A stretch of 64,000 bases of DNA from Stieleria maiorica (lineage in GTDB: Bacteria > Planctomycetota > Planctomycetia > Pirellulales > Pirellulaceae): positions 3,220,443-3,284,442 of the forward strand of contig NZ_CP036264.1 in assembly GCF_008035925.1 (NCBI RefSeq), read 5' to 3'. The notes under the pieces were generated by a model. The model saw only the letters and a list, made by a program, of their open reading frames with translations. It did no database searches and was not told the origin of the DNA. Numbering within the stretch: the first letter of the stretch is position 1; every line of letters starts with the position of its first letter. Positions 8,855 through 18,249 of the stretch are shown here, piece by piece. The translations under genes were made by a program, and so were the position numbers.

Positions 8855-10963
8855 ATGCCAGTCGTCACCTATGGTGGAAGTGATGAAGAAGGATTCGAAT
8901 TGGTCGAGAGTCGAGAGCTGATCGCGATCCGCACGCGTTCCAATCGGTCTTTAAGAACAAAGTCGACCGTTTCGGATCCGGTGGAGGGACAGTTGAGCGG
9001 TTGCGAGCTGGTGATGCGGTTTCCCGAAGCCGGCGTGGAGGTTTATCGCGTGCCGAAAGGGGAGAAGAAGTCGGCGATGCAAAACCGAAAACGTGCGCTG
9101 CGTCAGCACCCGGACGTGCGTTTCGCCGGCGGCGTGCTGATCGACAAAGATGCGCAAGAGCCGGTGATTTACACGGAGAATCTGTTCATCAAGTTCATCG
9201 ACAGTCTGGATGCCGGCGAGTGCGAACGGATCATCCGTGAGGCGAGTTTGATTCTCAAGGAGAAGCTCGGATTCGGAATCAATAGCTACTTTGTGCAAGC
9301 GACCGAGGGGACGGGGCAGCGTGTGTTTGACTTGGCATTGGAGTTATTGGCGCGGCCGGAAGTGCAGTACTGCCACCCGGAACTGGTTCGCCCCCGGGAT
9401 CGAAAATCGATCGGTTCGCAGCAATGGCATCTCGGTCCGGTCACGCACAATGGACTCTCGGTCAGCAATCATGCGCACGTGCTGATCGCGCACGAATTGA
9501 CGCGCGGCGACGGGGTGATGATCGCCGTCATCGATGACGGTTTTGACATCGATCACGCGGAGTTTTCGAGCCCCGGAAAGATCGTGGCGCCGTTTGATGC
9601 CGTCAGCCAGACTTCCGATCCGCGTCCCCGTGACCCCGACCCCGACTATCCCGATGACCACGGAACGGCCTGCGCGGGTGTCGCCTGTGCGAGCGGAATC
9701 GACGGCGCGATCGGGGTCGCGCCGGAGGCGCGGTTGATGCCGATTCGATTGATGGCCAATTTGGGATCGATGGCTGAAGCGAAAGCGTTTCAGTGGGCCG
9801 CCGACCACGGTGCCGACGTGATCTCTTGCAGTTGGGGGCCCGCCGACGGGCCTTGGTATTTGCCGAATCATTCGCTGCACGATCGCGTGCATCATCTGCC
9901 GACGAGTACGCGGATGGCCATCGATTATGCGTTGTCGACAGGCCGCGGCGGTCTCGGCACCCCGGTCCTTTTCGCCGCCGGCAATGGCAATGAGAGCGTC
10001 GAGAACGACGGCTACGCGAGCTACGAACCGGTGATCGCGGTTGCCGCCTGCAACGATCGGGGAACGCGGAGCGTCTACAGCGACTATGGACCGTCGATTT
10101 GGTGCTGCTTTCCCAGCAACGATTTCGAATTTGTCGCAGAGCAGCATCCGGCCCCCATCACCCCCGGAATCTGGACGACCGATCGTTCCGGAGTTCACGG
10201 GTACAACCCCGGCAGCCCCCATGCCGGCGATGCGATCGGAAACTACACCAATTCGTTCGGCGGCACCTCAAGCGCCTGCCCCGGTGTTGCGGGGGTCGTC
10301 GCCTTGATGCTGTCGGCGAATCCCGATTTGACTCCGCTTGAGATCAAAGACTTGTTGCGGCGTTCGAGCGACGCCGTCGATCCGGAAGGCGGACAATACG
10401 ATGCCGACGGGCACAGCGAGTCGTACGGATACGGTCGAGTCAATGCACGTCGTGCCGTGGAATTGGCCGTCCCAACGCCTGCGCCGCGACTGGAGATTGT
10501 TCGTGACTTCTACACCTCGATTCCCGATCGCGGCACCGCAAACGTCGCGATTGAAATCCAGGATCCGGGATCGATTGAATCGATCGACGTGCTGTTTGAC
10601 ATCGAACACAGCTATGTCGGCGACCTTGTTGTCACACTCAAGCCGCCGCGTGGTGCCGGATCAAAGGTGGTCCTGCACGACCGTCAGGGGACATCTGCGA
10701 GCGGAATTTCAAAATACTGCCGCATGCAGGCCACTCCCGGACTCAGTCGTCTGGCGGGAAAGAAGTGCCGTGGCAACTGGACGCTTGAGGTCGAGGACCA
10801 AGCCGTCCGCGACGTCGGCACCATCGTCCGTTTCGGAATGGTCATCACGCTTCAGTCCACGGCGCAACCGGGCGCTCTGGCCCGCGTTTCCAAACGCAAC
10901 ACGACTCGGTTGGTCCGGCGTCCGGTGTCGCTGGCACGACGGCAACGAGGCTACGGTTCCTGA
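8855..10963 (+). CDS. Subtilisin-family serine protease with P-domain
   Basis: The start at 8855 is supported by GAGAGG a few bases upstream. Residues 1-180 are a propeptide-like region without a recognisable signal sequence. The S8 catalytic domain has VIAVIDDGFDIDH (Asp227), DDHGTACAGVA (His269) and GGTSSACPGVA (Ser472). Residues about 545-680 form a proprotein-convertase P-domain (IEHSYVGDLVVTLKPP ... CRGNWTLEVED). The order propeptide-S8-P matches kexin-like and bacterial proprotein-convertase-like proteases. The missing signal peptide is odd for the family: either export uses another route or the true start is elsewhere. The M6 metalloprotease gene follows 62 bases downstream on the same strand. 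Confidence 0.92.
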   Translation: MPVVTYGGSDEEGFELVESRELIAIRTRSNRSLRTKSTVSDPVEGQLSGCELVMRFPEAGVEVYRVPKGEKKSAMQNRKRALRQHPDVRFAGGVLIDKDAQEPVIYTENLFIKFIDSLDAGECERIIREASLILKEKLGFGINSYFVQATEGTGQRVFDLALELLARPEVQYCHPELVRPRDRKSIGSQQWHLGPVTHNGLSVSNHAHVLIAHELTRGDGVMIAVIDDGFDIDHAEFSSPGKIVAPFDAVSQTSDPRPRDPDPDYPDDHGTACAGVACASGIDGAIGVAPEARLMPIRLMANLGSMAEAKAFQWAADHGADVISCSWGPADGPWYLPNHSLHDRVHHLPTSTRMAIDYALSTGRGGLGTPVLFAAGNGNESVENDGYASYEPVIAVAACNDRGTRSVYSDYGPSIWCCFPSNDFEFVAEQHPAPITPGIWTTDRSGVHGYNPGSPHAGDAIGNYTNSFGGTSSACPGVAGVVALMLSANPDLTPLEIKDLLRRSSDAVDPEGGQYDADGHSESYGYGRVNARRAVELAVPTPAPRLEIVRDFYTSIPDRGTANVAIEIQDPGSIESIDVLFDIEHSYVGDLVVTLKPPRGAGSKVVLHDRQGTSASGISKYCRMQATPGLSRLAGKKCRGNWTLEVEDQAVRDVGTIVRFGMVITLQSTAQPGALARVSKRNTTRLVRRPVSLARRQRGYGS

Positions 10964-11025
10964 CGCATTCGTGGATCGCTCACGTGTTTCGCCCCTTCTC
11001 TTTCATCGCCTAAGGAGTACACACC

Positions 11026-13278
11026 ATGTGGCTATGTCGAATCGGTTGCACATTTCTCGTCTTCTGGATCGCGACGGATCAACGTGCGATCGGGAATCTG
11101 GCAAGCCCGTTCCCGGTGGAGGTCACGCAACCGTCGGGTGAGACGATCCAGTTGTACATTCGCGGTAACGAAAAGTTGAACTGGTATGAGTATGTGCCGG
11201 AGGCCAGGAATATCCAGCGCGGGGTCGCGATGAGCCCGGCTGACGCGACGCTCGCAGCCACTCCCGGATACACCGTCATCAAGGACGCCGATGGGCGTTA
11301 CGTGTACGCTCAGCTGGATGCCGATTCCAATTGGGTACCCACCGATGTCGCCGTCGGAGCGGAGGTGCCACAAAACCTTCAACGGCGTTTGATTCCGCCG
11401 CCGGAAAACGTTCAGCGGATGATTCGTGCCCGATTGCCGGAGCAAAACATCCCGTCCCGGGCCGCGGCGCCTCTAGGAACGGTCAAAAACCTGGTCGTGT
11501 TATTGAGATTCGCAGATCATACCGGCCGAACGTTGCCTTCGAAGGCGGATTACGAACAACTCTTCAATGCGCAATCCCCGGTTCCCAATCTGGCACCGAC
11601 AGGGAGCGTCAAGATGTTCTACCAGGAAAACTCGTACGCCAAGATGAACCTGGAGTCGACGGTGGTCGACTGGGTAACGCTGCCGAAAAAGGAAGCTTAC
11701 TATGCCAACGGCCAAAGTGGACTGACGTCGCGGATTTGGGAAGCGCTCCGTGATGGGCTTGATCTCGTCCGTGCGAGCGGTTCGGTCGACTTTGCCGATT
11801 TCGACAACGAGATCAATCAGAACGGCGGCAAGGGAGACGGTTGGATTGACGCGATCACCTTCGTTCATTCCGGGTATGCCGCCGAGTTCGGCGGGGTTGC
11901 CGGCGGGGCCGACATGGATGATCGAATTTGGTCGCATCGCTGGACAATGACTCCCTGGACAGATCCGGCGTCCGGTGTGAAGGTGAGCAACTACAATATC
12001 AATCCCGGAATTTGGGGAACCAGCGGAACCGCGATCGGACGCATCGGCGTGATTTGTCACGAGCTCGGGCATTTCTTCGGTTTACCTGACCTCTACGACT
12101 ACAGCGGCAAAGGCGAGGGCTGTGGATCGTGGTGCTTGATGGCGAACAGTTGGGGCTTTGATGGCACCCAATTTCGTCCGCCGCACATGTCAGCGTGGTG
12201 CAAACTCTTTCTCAGTTGGAATTCCGCCCAACTGCTCTCCACACCTGGCACCTACGAAGTCGAAGCGACCTCACTGCCGGGGGCAAACATCTATCGAATC
12301 AACTACCCCAGCGGTCCTTTGAGTGAGTACCTGCTGATCGAAAACCGTCAAGCGGTTGGTCGCTACGACGGGGGGATACCGGCCGGAACGGGAGGCCAGG
12401 GGGGACTGGCGATCTGGCACATTGACGATTCGGTGCCGGAAAATGATCAACCCGGGTATCCCGGGTCTGATGGATTCCCTGCCGACCACTATAAAGTCGG
12501 GCTGATCCAGGCCGACGGACTTTGGGAGCTGGAGAAGGGACTGAACCGTGGCAACGCGAACGACGTTTTCCGACAGGGGCACAATGATTCGCTTACCGCA
12601 ACGACCGACCCGAATTCAAACTCGTTTACCGGCGTCCAGCTACCTCCGATCAAAAACATCTCGGCGTCCAGTTCCAAGATGTCCTTTCAATATGGCGACG
12701 CCCCGATCATCGTCGACGACACGGTCCTCGCGGGCGTGGTGAATGTCGAAGTACCGACAAGTCATTCCGTCAACTTCAGTCCCGACGGAAAGGCCGCCAC
12801 GATTCTATTGGATCGGTTGGTTAGCTATGCCTACGGAGATGCCGCAGAGGTCAAGCACGCGACGTTTGTGCTGCCGCTTAAAGACGCCTCCGAAAATGCG
12901 ACGGTGGCGATCCAGGTCCGCGGGTACTACAGCACCGACGACGGTTCGGTCGGACGGGTGATTCTGTCCGCCAATGGCAGCGCGTCGATCATTGATCCCA
13001 AGGCCAGTGCCGCACCGCAGGCATCCAGGGCGATGGAGCCAGATGCAAAGGGTGCCAAGCAAGCGAACCACCGAGCGACAGCGGAAAGAATCCGCCGCGG
13101 TAACAATCCGAAACCATCCAATGTGACCGGGGACGACTTCTTCTACGAGTCGTCGACATCACTGGTTGTGGATGAAAAGCTGCCGATCACGATCGTGCTG
13201 CAAACCGAGCGGCTGACTTCGGATTCCGTCGGGGCCTATCTGGTCATCGATTCCATCGATGTGGAGATAAAACCCTAG
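11026..13278 (+). CDS. Secreted M6-family metalloprotease (immune inhibitor A-like)
   Basis: The start at 11026 is preceded by AAGGAG. A signal peptide (MWLCRIGCTFLVFWIATDQR) leads into a 750-residue protein. The zinc motif is HELGHFFGLPDLYD (His345, Glu346, His349), the extended form typical of M6 peptidases; the following CGSWCLMANSWG contains the conserved methionine-turn region. The segment AIWHIDDSVPEND is also usual for M6 proteins. About 190 C-terminal residues form a beta-rich region of unknown role. It sits between a subtilisin and a cytochrome/catalase fusion on the same strand. The product is probably a secreted, broadly acting protease. Confidence 0.92.
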   Translation: MWLCRIGCTFLVFWIATDQRAIGNLASPFPVEVTQPSGETIQLYIRGNEKLNWYEYVPEARNIQRGVAMSPADATLAATPGYTVIKDADGRYVYAQLDADSNWVPTDVAVGAEVPQNLQRRLIPPPENVQRMIRARLPEQNIPSRAAAPLGTVKNLVVLLRFADHTGRTLPSKADYEQLFNAQSPVPNLAPTGSVKMFYQENSYAKMNLESTVVDWVTLPKKEAYYANGQSGLTSRIWEALRDGLDLVRASGSVDFADFDNEINQNGGKGDGWIDAITFVHSGYAAEFGGVAGGADMDDRIWSHRWTMTPWTDPASGVKVSNYNINPGIWGTSGTAIGRIGVICHELGHFFGLPDLYDYSGKGEGCGSWCLMANSWGFDGTQFRPPHMSAWCKLFLSWNSAQLLSTPGTYEVEATSLPGANIYRINYPSGPLSEYLLIENRQAVGRYDGGIPAGTGGQGGLAIWHIDDSVPENDQPGYPGSDGFPADHYKVGLIQADGLWELEKGLNRGNANDVFRQGHNDSLTATTDPNSNSFTGVQLPPIKNISASSSKMSFQYGDAPIIVDDTVLAGVVNVEVPTSHSVNFSPDGKAATILLDRLVSYAYGDAAEVKHATFVLPLKDASENATVAIQVRGYYSTDDGSVGRVILSANGSASIIDPKASAAPQASRAMEPDAKGAKQANHRATAERIRRGNNPKPSNVTGDDFFYESSTSLVVDEKLPITIVLQTERLTSDSVGAYLVIDSIDVEIKP

Positions 13279-13402
13279 CCGCTGATCTCGTTGGTGGCCA
13301 CAAGTCACAATCAGAGCAGAGGGTTGACCATTGTGCACAGCTGCGCGTCAACTCGCTGCGGGCGTGCGAAAAGATTTTCCAACAATCCATTGGGGGATTC
13401 AA

Positions 13403-16297
13403 ATGAGATTCCTGATCTGTTGTGGGCTGGTCGTGCTGTCCGTTCTTGGCAACGCACAAGACGAACCGATCTATCTGGATCAAGGTTGGGATGCCGAGCA
13501 GCGCGAGGAATTTTACTTTACCGCCCAAGGCTCTCAACTGATCCCCTTCAAGTGGTTCCTTCAACTCGAGCGAGCGGATTCGGAAGAGCTCTTTCGGCAC
13601 AATTCAAATCTGTCGCGATTCGGGTTTATCACAACGGAGCCTTCGAAACGAAATCCCGAAGGGTTGCCGGTCGGTTTCGTCCGAGACGGAGTGGATCCGG
13701 TCGCCAGCGACTTTATGGGACTCAAGTCCGTTCAACGATCCGTCATTGCGAAAGCGACTCGTTTCGAAGTGAAGAAGGCCTATTTGGGCGCCGGTTTTGA
13801 CGAAAAATATTACCCACGTGAACAAGAATCGTGGTTCGGGTTTACCTGCGCCGCGTGCCACACTCACCAAATCCGATACCAGGGCGCAACCGTACGGATC
13901 GACGGTGGATCCACGCAAGCCGACGTCGAGTCCTTTCTACGTGAATTGGGGCGAGCGTTACAGGCAACCTGTGAGGACGATCAAAAGCTGGAGCGTTTTG
14001 CGATCGCCGTCGGACGCCGGGAATACGACTTGCACGAATTCAAAAAGGAGGTCCAACAGATCTCCTCGGCCGTCAACCAATTGGTTCAAAGGAACAAGGC
14101 CAAGCACCCCTACGGATACGCACGCCTGGACGCATTCGGCGCGATTTTGAACGCCGTCTGTGAAACCGCGTTGAGCGAGCCGGAAAACCATCGTTCATCC
14201 GATGCGCCGGTCAGTTATCCATCGTTGTGGAACACGCCCGAATACAGCTACGTGCAATGGAATGCGTCGGCCCCGTCGGCCGAAGCACGCAACGTCGGGG
14301 AGGTGTTGGGCGTCTTCGGAACCTACACGCTTGCTGCGGGACCGACGCAATTCGATTCGACGGTGCGTCTTGGCAACCTTGTCCGGCTGGAACACGAGTT
14401 AATCAAGAACCTGAAATCACCAGACTGGCCGGAAGCAGTCTTGGGACCGCTAGATGACGCTAAGGTTGCAGCCGGGAGGATTCTTTTCAGGAAGAATTGT
14501 GAGTCGTGTCATGCGGTGCGCGTGGATGGCGATTTTGTGCGCAATGACCAGGGCCGAATTCCGGTGCGTTCCAACACATTGACGGAAATTCAAACGGACT
14601 CCCAGTTCTTGAAGAACTTGAATCCGCAGGACACGATCTTGGCCGGCGGTCTGCAAGATCTTCTCGGTGGTGCGATCCGTGTGCCACGCGCCAGCATGTT
14701 AGGGGCGGCGGTTCGTGAGATCATCTCGAACCGATCCCGCGCTGAAATGATTGACGTTCGGCCACTTCAGCCCGGCCCACAAGACCCTCCGCACCCGGAC
14801 GGTGTCGGCAGTGGATACATCGCCCGACCATTGGAAGGGATTTGGGCAAGTGCTCCCTACTTTCACAATGGCAGTGTCCCGAATTTGTACGAGACATTGC
14901 TGCCCGCATCGGAACGGTCGAGCACGTTTTGGGTCGGCAATACGGAGTTTGATTCGGTGAACGTCGGATTCGTCACCGATCGGTCGGAGATCGGTTCAGA
15001 GTTCCGTGTCTGTGATCAGACCGGTCAGCCGATCGTGGGAAACTCCAACGCGGGGCATGAGGGGCACGGGGCCAACGAGTCGGAAGGTTTCACCCAAACG
15101 TTTGAAAACGGTCAATGGCGCGACTTTAGCGACGAGGAGCGGTATGCACTGGTCGAATACATGAAATCGCTTTCGCCGAATGAGACGGACGTGCCAAAGT
15201 CACCCGCGTTCGAGCAGATTCCCGACGGCGAGCAGGAGATGATCAAGAACATTGTCGATGCGACCGTCACGCAAATGCGGGCGCGGTATGCCGACGGTGA
15301 TCGCATGCTTCGCAGCGTCCACCCGAAGGATCACGGTTGCGTGACCGCAAAGTTTGAAGTCCACCAGGATTTGCCCGAAGAATACCGGGTCGGGGTCTTT
15401 CAGCCGGGCGCCGTCTACGAGTGCTACATTCGCTTCTCCAACGCGGCCGTCCGGGTCGACCATGACTCGCGACGCGGTGCGGACGGAAACCCGGTTCATG
15501 GAAGCCGTGGGATGGCAATCAAGTTGGTCGGCGTTCACGGCGAGTCGCTGTTGCCACCGCATGGCTCGCTGACGCAAGACTTTTTGATGATCAACCAGCC
15601 CGTGTTTACGTTCGCCAATGTCGAAGACTATGAATTGTTGAGTACGGTTTTGGTGGAAAACAACGATGATCCACGTGCTTTCTTTGCAAAACGTTTTACG
15701 AGCGGAACCGACGAACAAAAAGCGAGGGCCGCACGAACAAAGCAATTGGTCGAACGGATTCAGGCAAATGAAGTCGGCGAAAACAGTGGTGCATTCTTTC
15801 CGCCTCCTGCGAGTCCGGTGGACAATCCGTACTTCAGCGCGGCGCCGTTCCTGTTCGGCCCGGACCGCGTCATGAAGTTTCGCGCGATGCCGGTTGGCCG
15901 CAGTAACGATGTTCCGAACGTCGATGATCCGAATTACTTGCGGACGGGATTGATCGCGCGTTTGTCCAAGCAATCGGTTGAATTCGACTTCGGAATACAG
16001 GTCCGCACCATCGGCCAAGTCGACCCAGCAACCGATATCGAAAACGCGTCGGTCGAGTGGAAGGACGACTTCGTGTCGGTCGCCCGAATCACGATTGCGC
16101 CCCAGAAATTCGATTCACCGGAGCAGCGGGTGCATTGTGAAAAGCTGTTCTTTTCGCCGTGGCACGGAGTTGCGGATCACCGGCCGATCGGAGGTATCAA
16201 TCGCCTGCGCAAAGCGGTCTACCTTGCTTCAGGGAAATTTCGCAATCTGCCGAAAGAACCGGCCTCCATTCCGACGGCTTGGTCGTCCGAGGAATAG
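13403..16297 (+). CDS. RoxA-like di-heme cytochrome c fused to a catalase-like domain
   Basis: The start at 13403 follows a GGGGG ribosome site and gives a signal peptide MRFLICCGLVVLSVLG; the frame is open 24 codons further up. Residues about 30-600 resemble di-heme cytochrome c peroxidase/RoxA-type proteins, with covalent heme motifs CAACH (about 149, in WFGFTCAACHTHQI) and CESCH (about 366). Residues about 620-960 resemble the catalase superfamily: GCVTAKFEV, YIRFSNAAVRVDHD and GSRGMAIKLVGV are the usual N-terminal heme-pocket strands. The protein could therefore bind three hemes: two c-type and one b-type. A periplasmic oxygenase or peroxidase is likely; the substrate is unknown. It lies downstream of two proteases on the same strand. 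Confidence 0.85.
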   Translation: MRFLICCGLVVLSVLGNAQDEPIYLDQGWDAEQREEFYFTAQGSQLIPFKWFLQLERADSEELFRHNSNLSRFGFITTEPSKRNPEGLPVGFVRDGVDPVASDFMGLKSVQRSVIAKATRFEVKKAYLGAGFDEKYYPREQESWFGFTCAACHTHQIRYQGATVRIDGGSTQADVESFLRELGRALQATCEDDQKLERFAIAVGRREYDLHEFKKEVQQISSAVNQLVQRNKAKHPYGYARLDAFGAILNAVCETALSEPENHRSSDAPVSYPSLWNTPEYSYVQWNASAPSAEARNVGEVLGVFGTYTLAAGPTQFDSTVRLGNLVRLEHELIKNLKSPDWPEAVLGPLDDAKVAAGRILFRKNCESCHAVRVDGDFVRNDQGRIPVRSNTLTEIQTDSQFLKNLNPQDTILAGGLQDLLGGAIRVPRASMLGAAVREIISNRSRAEMIDVRPLQPGPQDPPHPDGVGSGYIARPLEGIWASAPYFHNGSVPNLYETLLPASERSSTFWVGNTEFDSVNVGFVTDRSEIGSEFRVCDQTGQPIVGNSNAGHEGHGANESEGFTQTFENGQWRDFSDEERYALVEYMKSLSPNETDVPKSPAFEQIPDGEQEMIKNIVDATVTQMRARYADGDRMLRSVHPKDHGCVTAKFEVHQDLPEEYRVGVFQPGAVYECYIRFSNAAVRVDHDSRRGADGNPVHGSRGMAIKLVGVHGESLLPPHGSLTQDFLMINQPVFTFANVEDYELLSTVLVENNDDPRAFFAKRFTSGTDEQKARAARTKQLVERIQANEVGENSGAFFPPPASPVDNPYFSAAPFLFGPDRVMKFRAMPVGRSNDVPNVDDPNYLRTGLIARLSKQSVEFDFGIQVRTIGQVDPATDIENASVEWKDDFVSVARITIAPQKFDSPEQRVHCEKLFFSPWHGVADHRPIGGINRLRKAVYLASGKFRNLPKEPASIPTAWSSEE

Positions 16298-16348
16298 GAG
16301 TTCGCCGTCCGCATCACTTCGCAATCGAACGAGACTGATGGAGATGTC

Positions 16349-17650
16349 CTATGGAGCGTCTGATGCGGAAGATTGAGACGCCCCATCCCCCGTATCGCGT
16401 TCCCGTTCCACTTGGACCATGTAGATGTGGCGTTCACCGTGCAAGTTGGAACGGAACACGATCCATCGGCCGTCGGGGGTAAAGGTGACGTTGGGTTCCA
16501 GGTCGTAGTCGTGGCTGGAAAGGTCGACCAGTCTTTCGGACTTTAGCGTGCCCGATTTCGCGGGCTGACCGCTGACCGTCGCGTCGGTGAACTCGTCATC
16601 GGGGCGGAACAGATAGATCCATTGTCCGTTGCCGGGCGGGTCAAGCCGCCGTTTCTCGGGAAGCGGGGTCTGGTTCGCCACGCTCTTCGGACCGCCGCCG
16701 TCGCCGGCAAATAACGTTCCGTCACGCGAGATGTTGTAGTGAACCGACCACTCGTCTCGCTTCAGCCGGTAACGGACGCGCTCGCCCGTGGTCACGTGCA
16801 CGCCAGCCAGCCAGAACTGATCGGCACGTGGGGTCTGCAGATCGTACCAGACCCACCGACCATCGGCGCTGAAAAACTCGTGTCCGGCGATCTCGTATTG
16901 CTGTTGGCGCCGATGCATCAGTTTCGCGTCGTCGCTCCCGAATTCAACGGTCCAGACTCGGTCGACGTCCTGCCAGATGCCTTCATGGCAAAAGAGACCA
17001 ATGTTCGGATCGGTAGGTGAACACTGCAGGTGATTCAGCCACGCGTTGGAAGGATGAAACGTCTCGATCTGGCCGCTGGCAATGTTGGCCGTGAACAGTT
17101 TCATCGACCGCGGGGCGTCACGACCGCGATCGCCGGATCGGTCACGACGACCGGTTTGATCGCGCGGCGAGAATTCCCGGATCGAACCGAAAAGCAGTGT
17201 TTCGTCCGCGTTGACCCCATTGAAGCTCGCTCCCGGCGGAAGCGTCACGATATCACGGGTTTCGCCGCTATCAACGTGCGTGGCCCGAACCATCGTGCCT
17301 TCGCGTGTGCGAGCCGAATAATAAACGTGTCGCGTTTTGCGTCCCATTTCGACGCCGCTGCTGCCTCCCATGCGATAGCCGCGCCGCGGAACGACGACCT
17401 TCAACTCACGGGTCTGTAGATCAACGGTTTCCAGTCCTCGCGGCGTTGAAATCAGCAGCTTGTCGCCTTCGGGCGTGTACGCATTCTGGTGGAAGTAAAG
17501 ACTCGCGCTGCCCGCTTCCTTGGACAACCGCACCACACGATGGCCGGTCTGTGGCTCAACCCACTCGCGAGGCGGTTCGTCGGCTCCAAGTGCCGAGTAA
17601 AATGCCATGACGGACAAAACTAGGATTGAGATAATGAGGCTGTGTCGCAT
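16349..17650 (-). CDS. Oligogalacturonate lyase-like beta-propeller (PL22 type)
   Basis: The start at 17650 is chosen because it yields a signal peptide (MRHSLIISILVLSVMAFYSALG); the frame is open another 26 codons. The 433-residue product is a seven-bladed propeller with the blocks expected of PL22: AWLNHLQCSPTDPNIGLFCH with the catalytic-type His, YEIAGHEFFSADGRWVWYD, and DYDLEPNVTFTPDGRWIVF near the C-terminus. PL22 enzymes split unsaturated digalacturonates by beta-elimination with a metal held by His and Gln residues; these are normally cytoplasmic, so an exported form is a planctomycete variation. A TolB-like non-enzymatic propeller is the alternative. It is convergent with the cytochrome/catalase gene. 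Confidence 0.78.
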   Translation of the reverse strand: MRHSLIISILVLSVMAFYSALGADEPPREWVEPQTGHRVVRLSKEAGSASLYFHQNAYTPEGDKLLISTPRGLETVDLQTRELKVVVPRRGYRMGGSSGVEMGRKTRHVYYSARTREGTMVRATHVDSGETRDIVTLPPGASFNGVNADETLLFGSIREFSPRDQTGRRDRSGDRGRDAPRSMKLFTANIASGQIETFHPSNAWLNHLQCSPTDPNIGLFCHEGIWQDVDRVWTVEFGSDDAKLMHRRQQQYEIAGHEFFSADGRWVWYDLQTPRADQFWLAGVHVTTGERVRYRLKRDEWSVHYNISRDGTLFAGDGGGPKSVANQTPLPEKRRLDPPGNGQWIYLFRPDDEFTDATVSGQPAKSGTLKSERLVDLSSHDYDLEPNVTFTPDGRWIVFRSNLHGERHIYMVQVERERDTGDGASQSSASDAP

Positions 17651-17753
17651 GCGGAAACTCGGCCGAGAATTTAGAAGACGTTTAGAGATTATGGTCGAGG
17701 GCTTGGCCGGCTGGGAACCACGCGTCACTCATTTGCCGGCAGCTTCGTGAGTA

Positions 17754-17972
17754 TCAACTTGATTCACGTCGACCGGACCGGCTACCGCTGGAAGCAGAAG
17801 CGACTCGCTGTAACGCTAAGATTGTAGCTCCAGCGAAGACCACGCCCACGCCAATCCCGATTGCCTTCTGCTCGGTGATGAGAGCGGAAACAAATGCCGC
17901 CAACGTTGCAATCGCTGGAAGCCCTACACCAATAGTGTTCCAGAGTTTCGATGGCTTTCGAGGATCGTTCAT
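17754..17972 (-). CDS. Small hypothetical membrane protein
   Basis: The 72-residue frame begins MNDPRKPSKLWNTIGVGLPA and contains two hydrophobic stretches (about residues 13-33 and 37-55) separated by EQKAIG, consistent with a two-helix hairpin membrane protein. A GATGAG sequence precedes the ATG at suitable spacing. The C-terminus is basic and serine-rich. A shifted overlapping frame in the same place lacks this organisation. I recognise no family. It lies alone between the lyase-like gene and the sugar regulator on the same strand. Confidence 0.5.
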   Translation of the reverse strand: MNDPRKPSKLWNTIGVGLPAIATLAAFVSALITEQKAIGIGVGVVFAGATILALQRVASASSGSRSGRRESS

Positions 17973-18249
17973 AGCTCATCTTTGGTGGTGCGAGTCCAAG
18001 CTCTCACAGCGAGAAATCAGCCCCATTTTGCAGGACATTATAAACCGCATCGCCTGTCAGGTCGAACTTGGTCCGAAGAGAATCCCTCTCCGGCCCGAGC
18101 CAAACTGACTCCGGCACGGCTCACCGGGTCAATCGAACCAGGGAGGCTCGATGTCCCATCCCATGCGGTCTGCATACTTCTTCGTCTACCCGCATGATCC
18201 GAATGGCAAATACGGTATTACGGATCGCATTATGTCCAGCAACGCGTCT

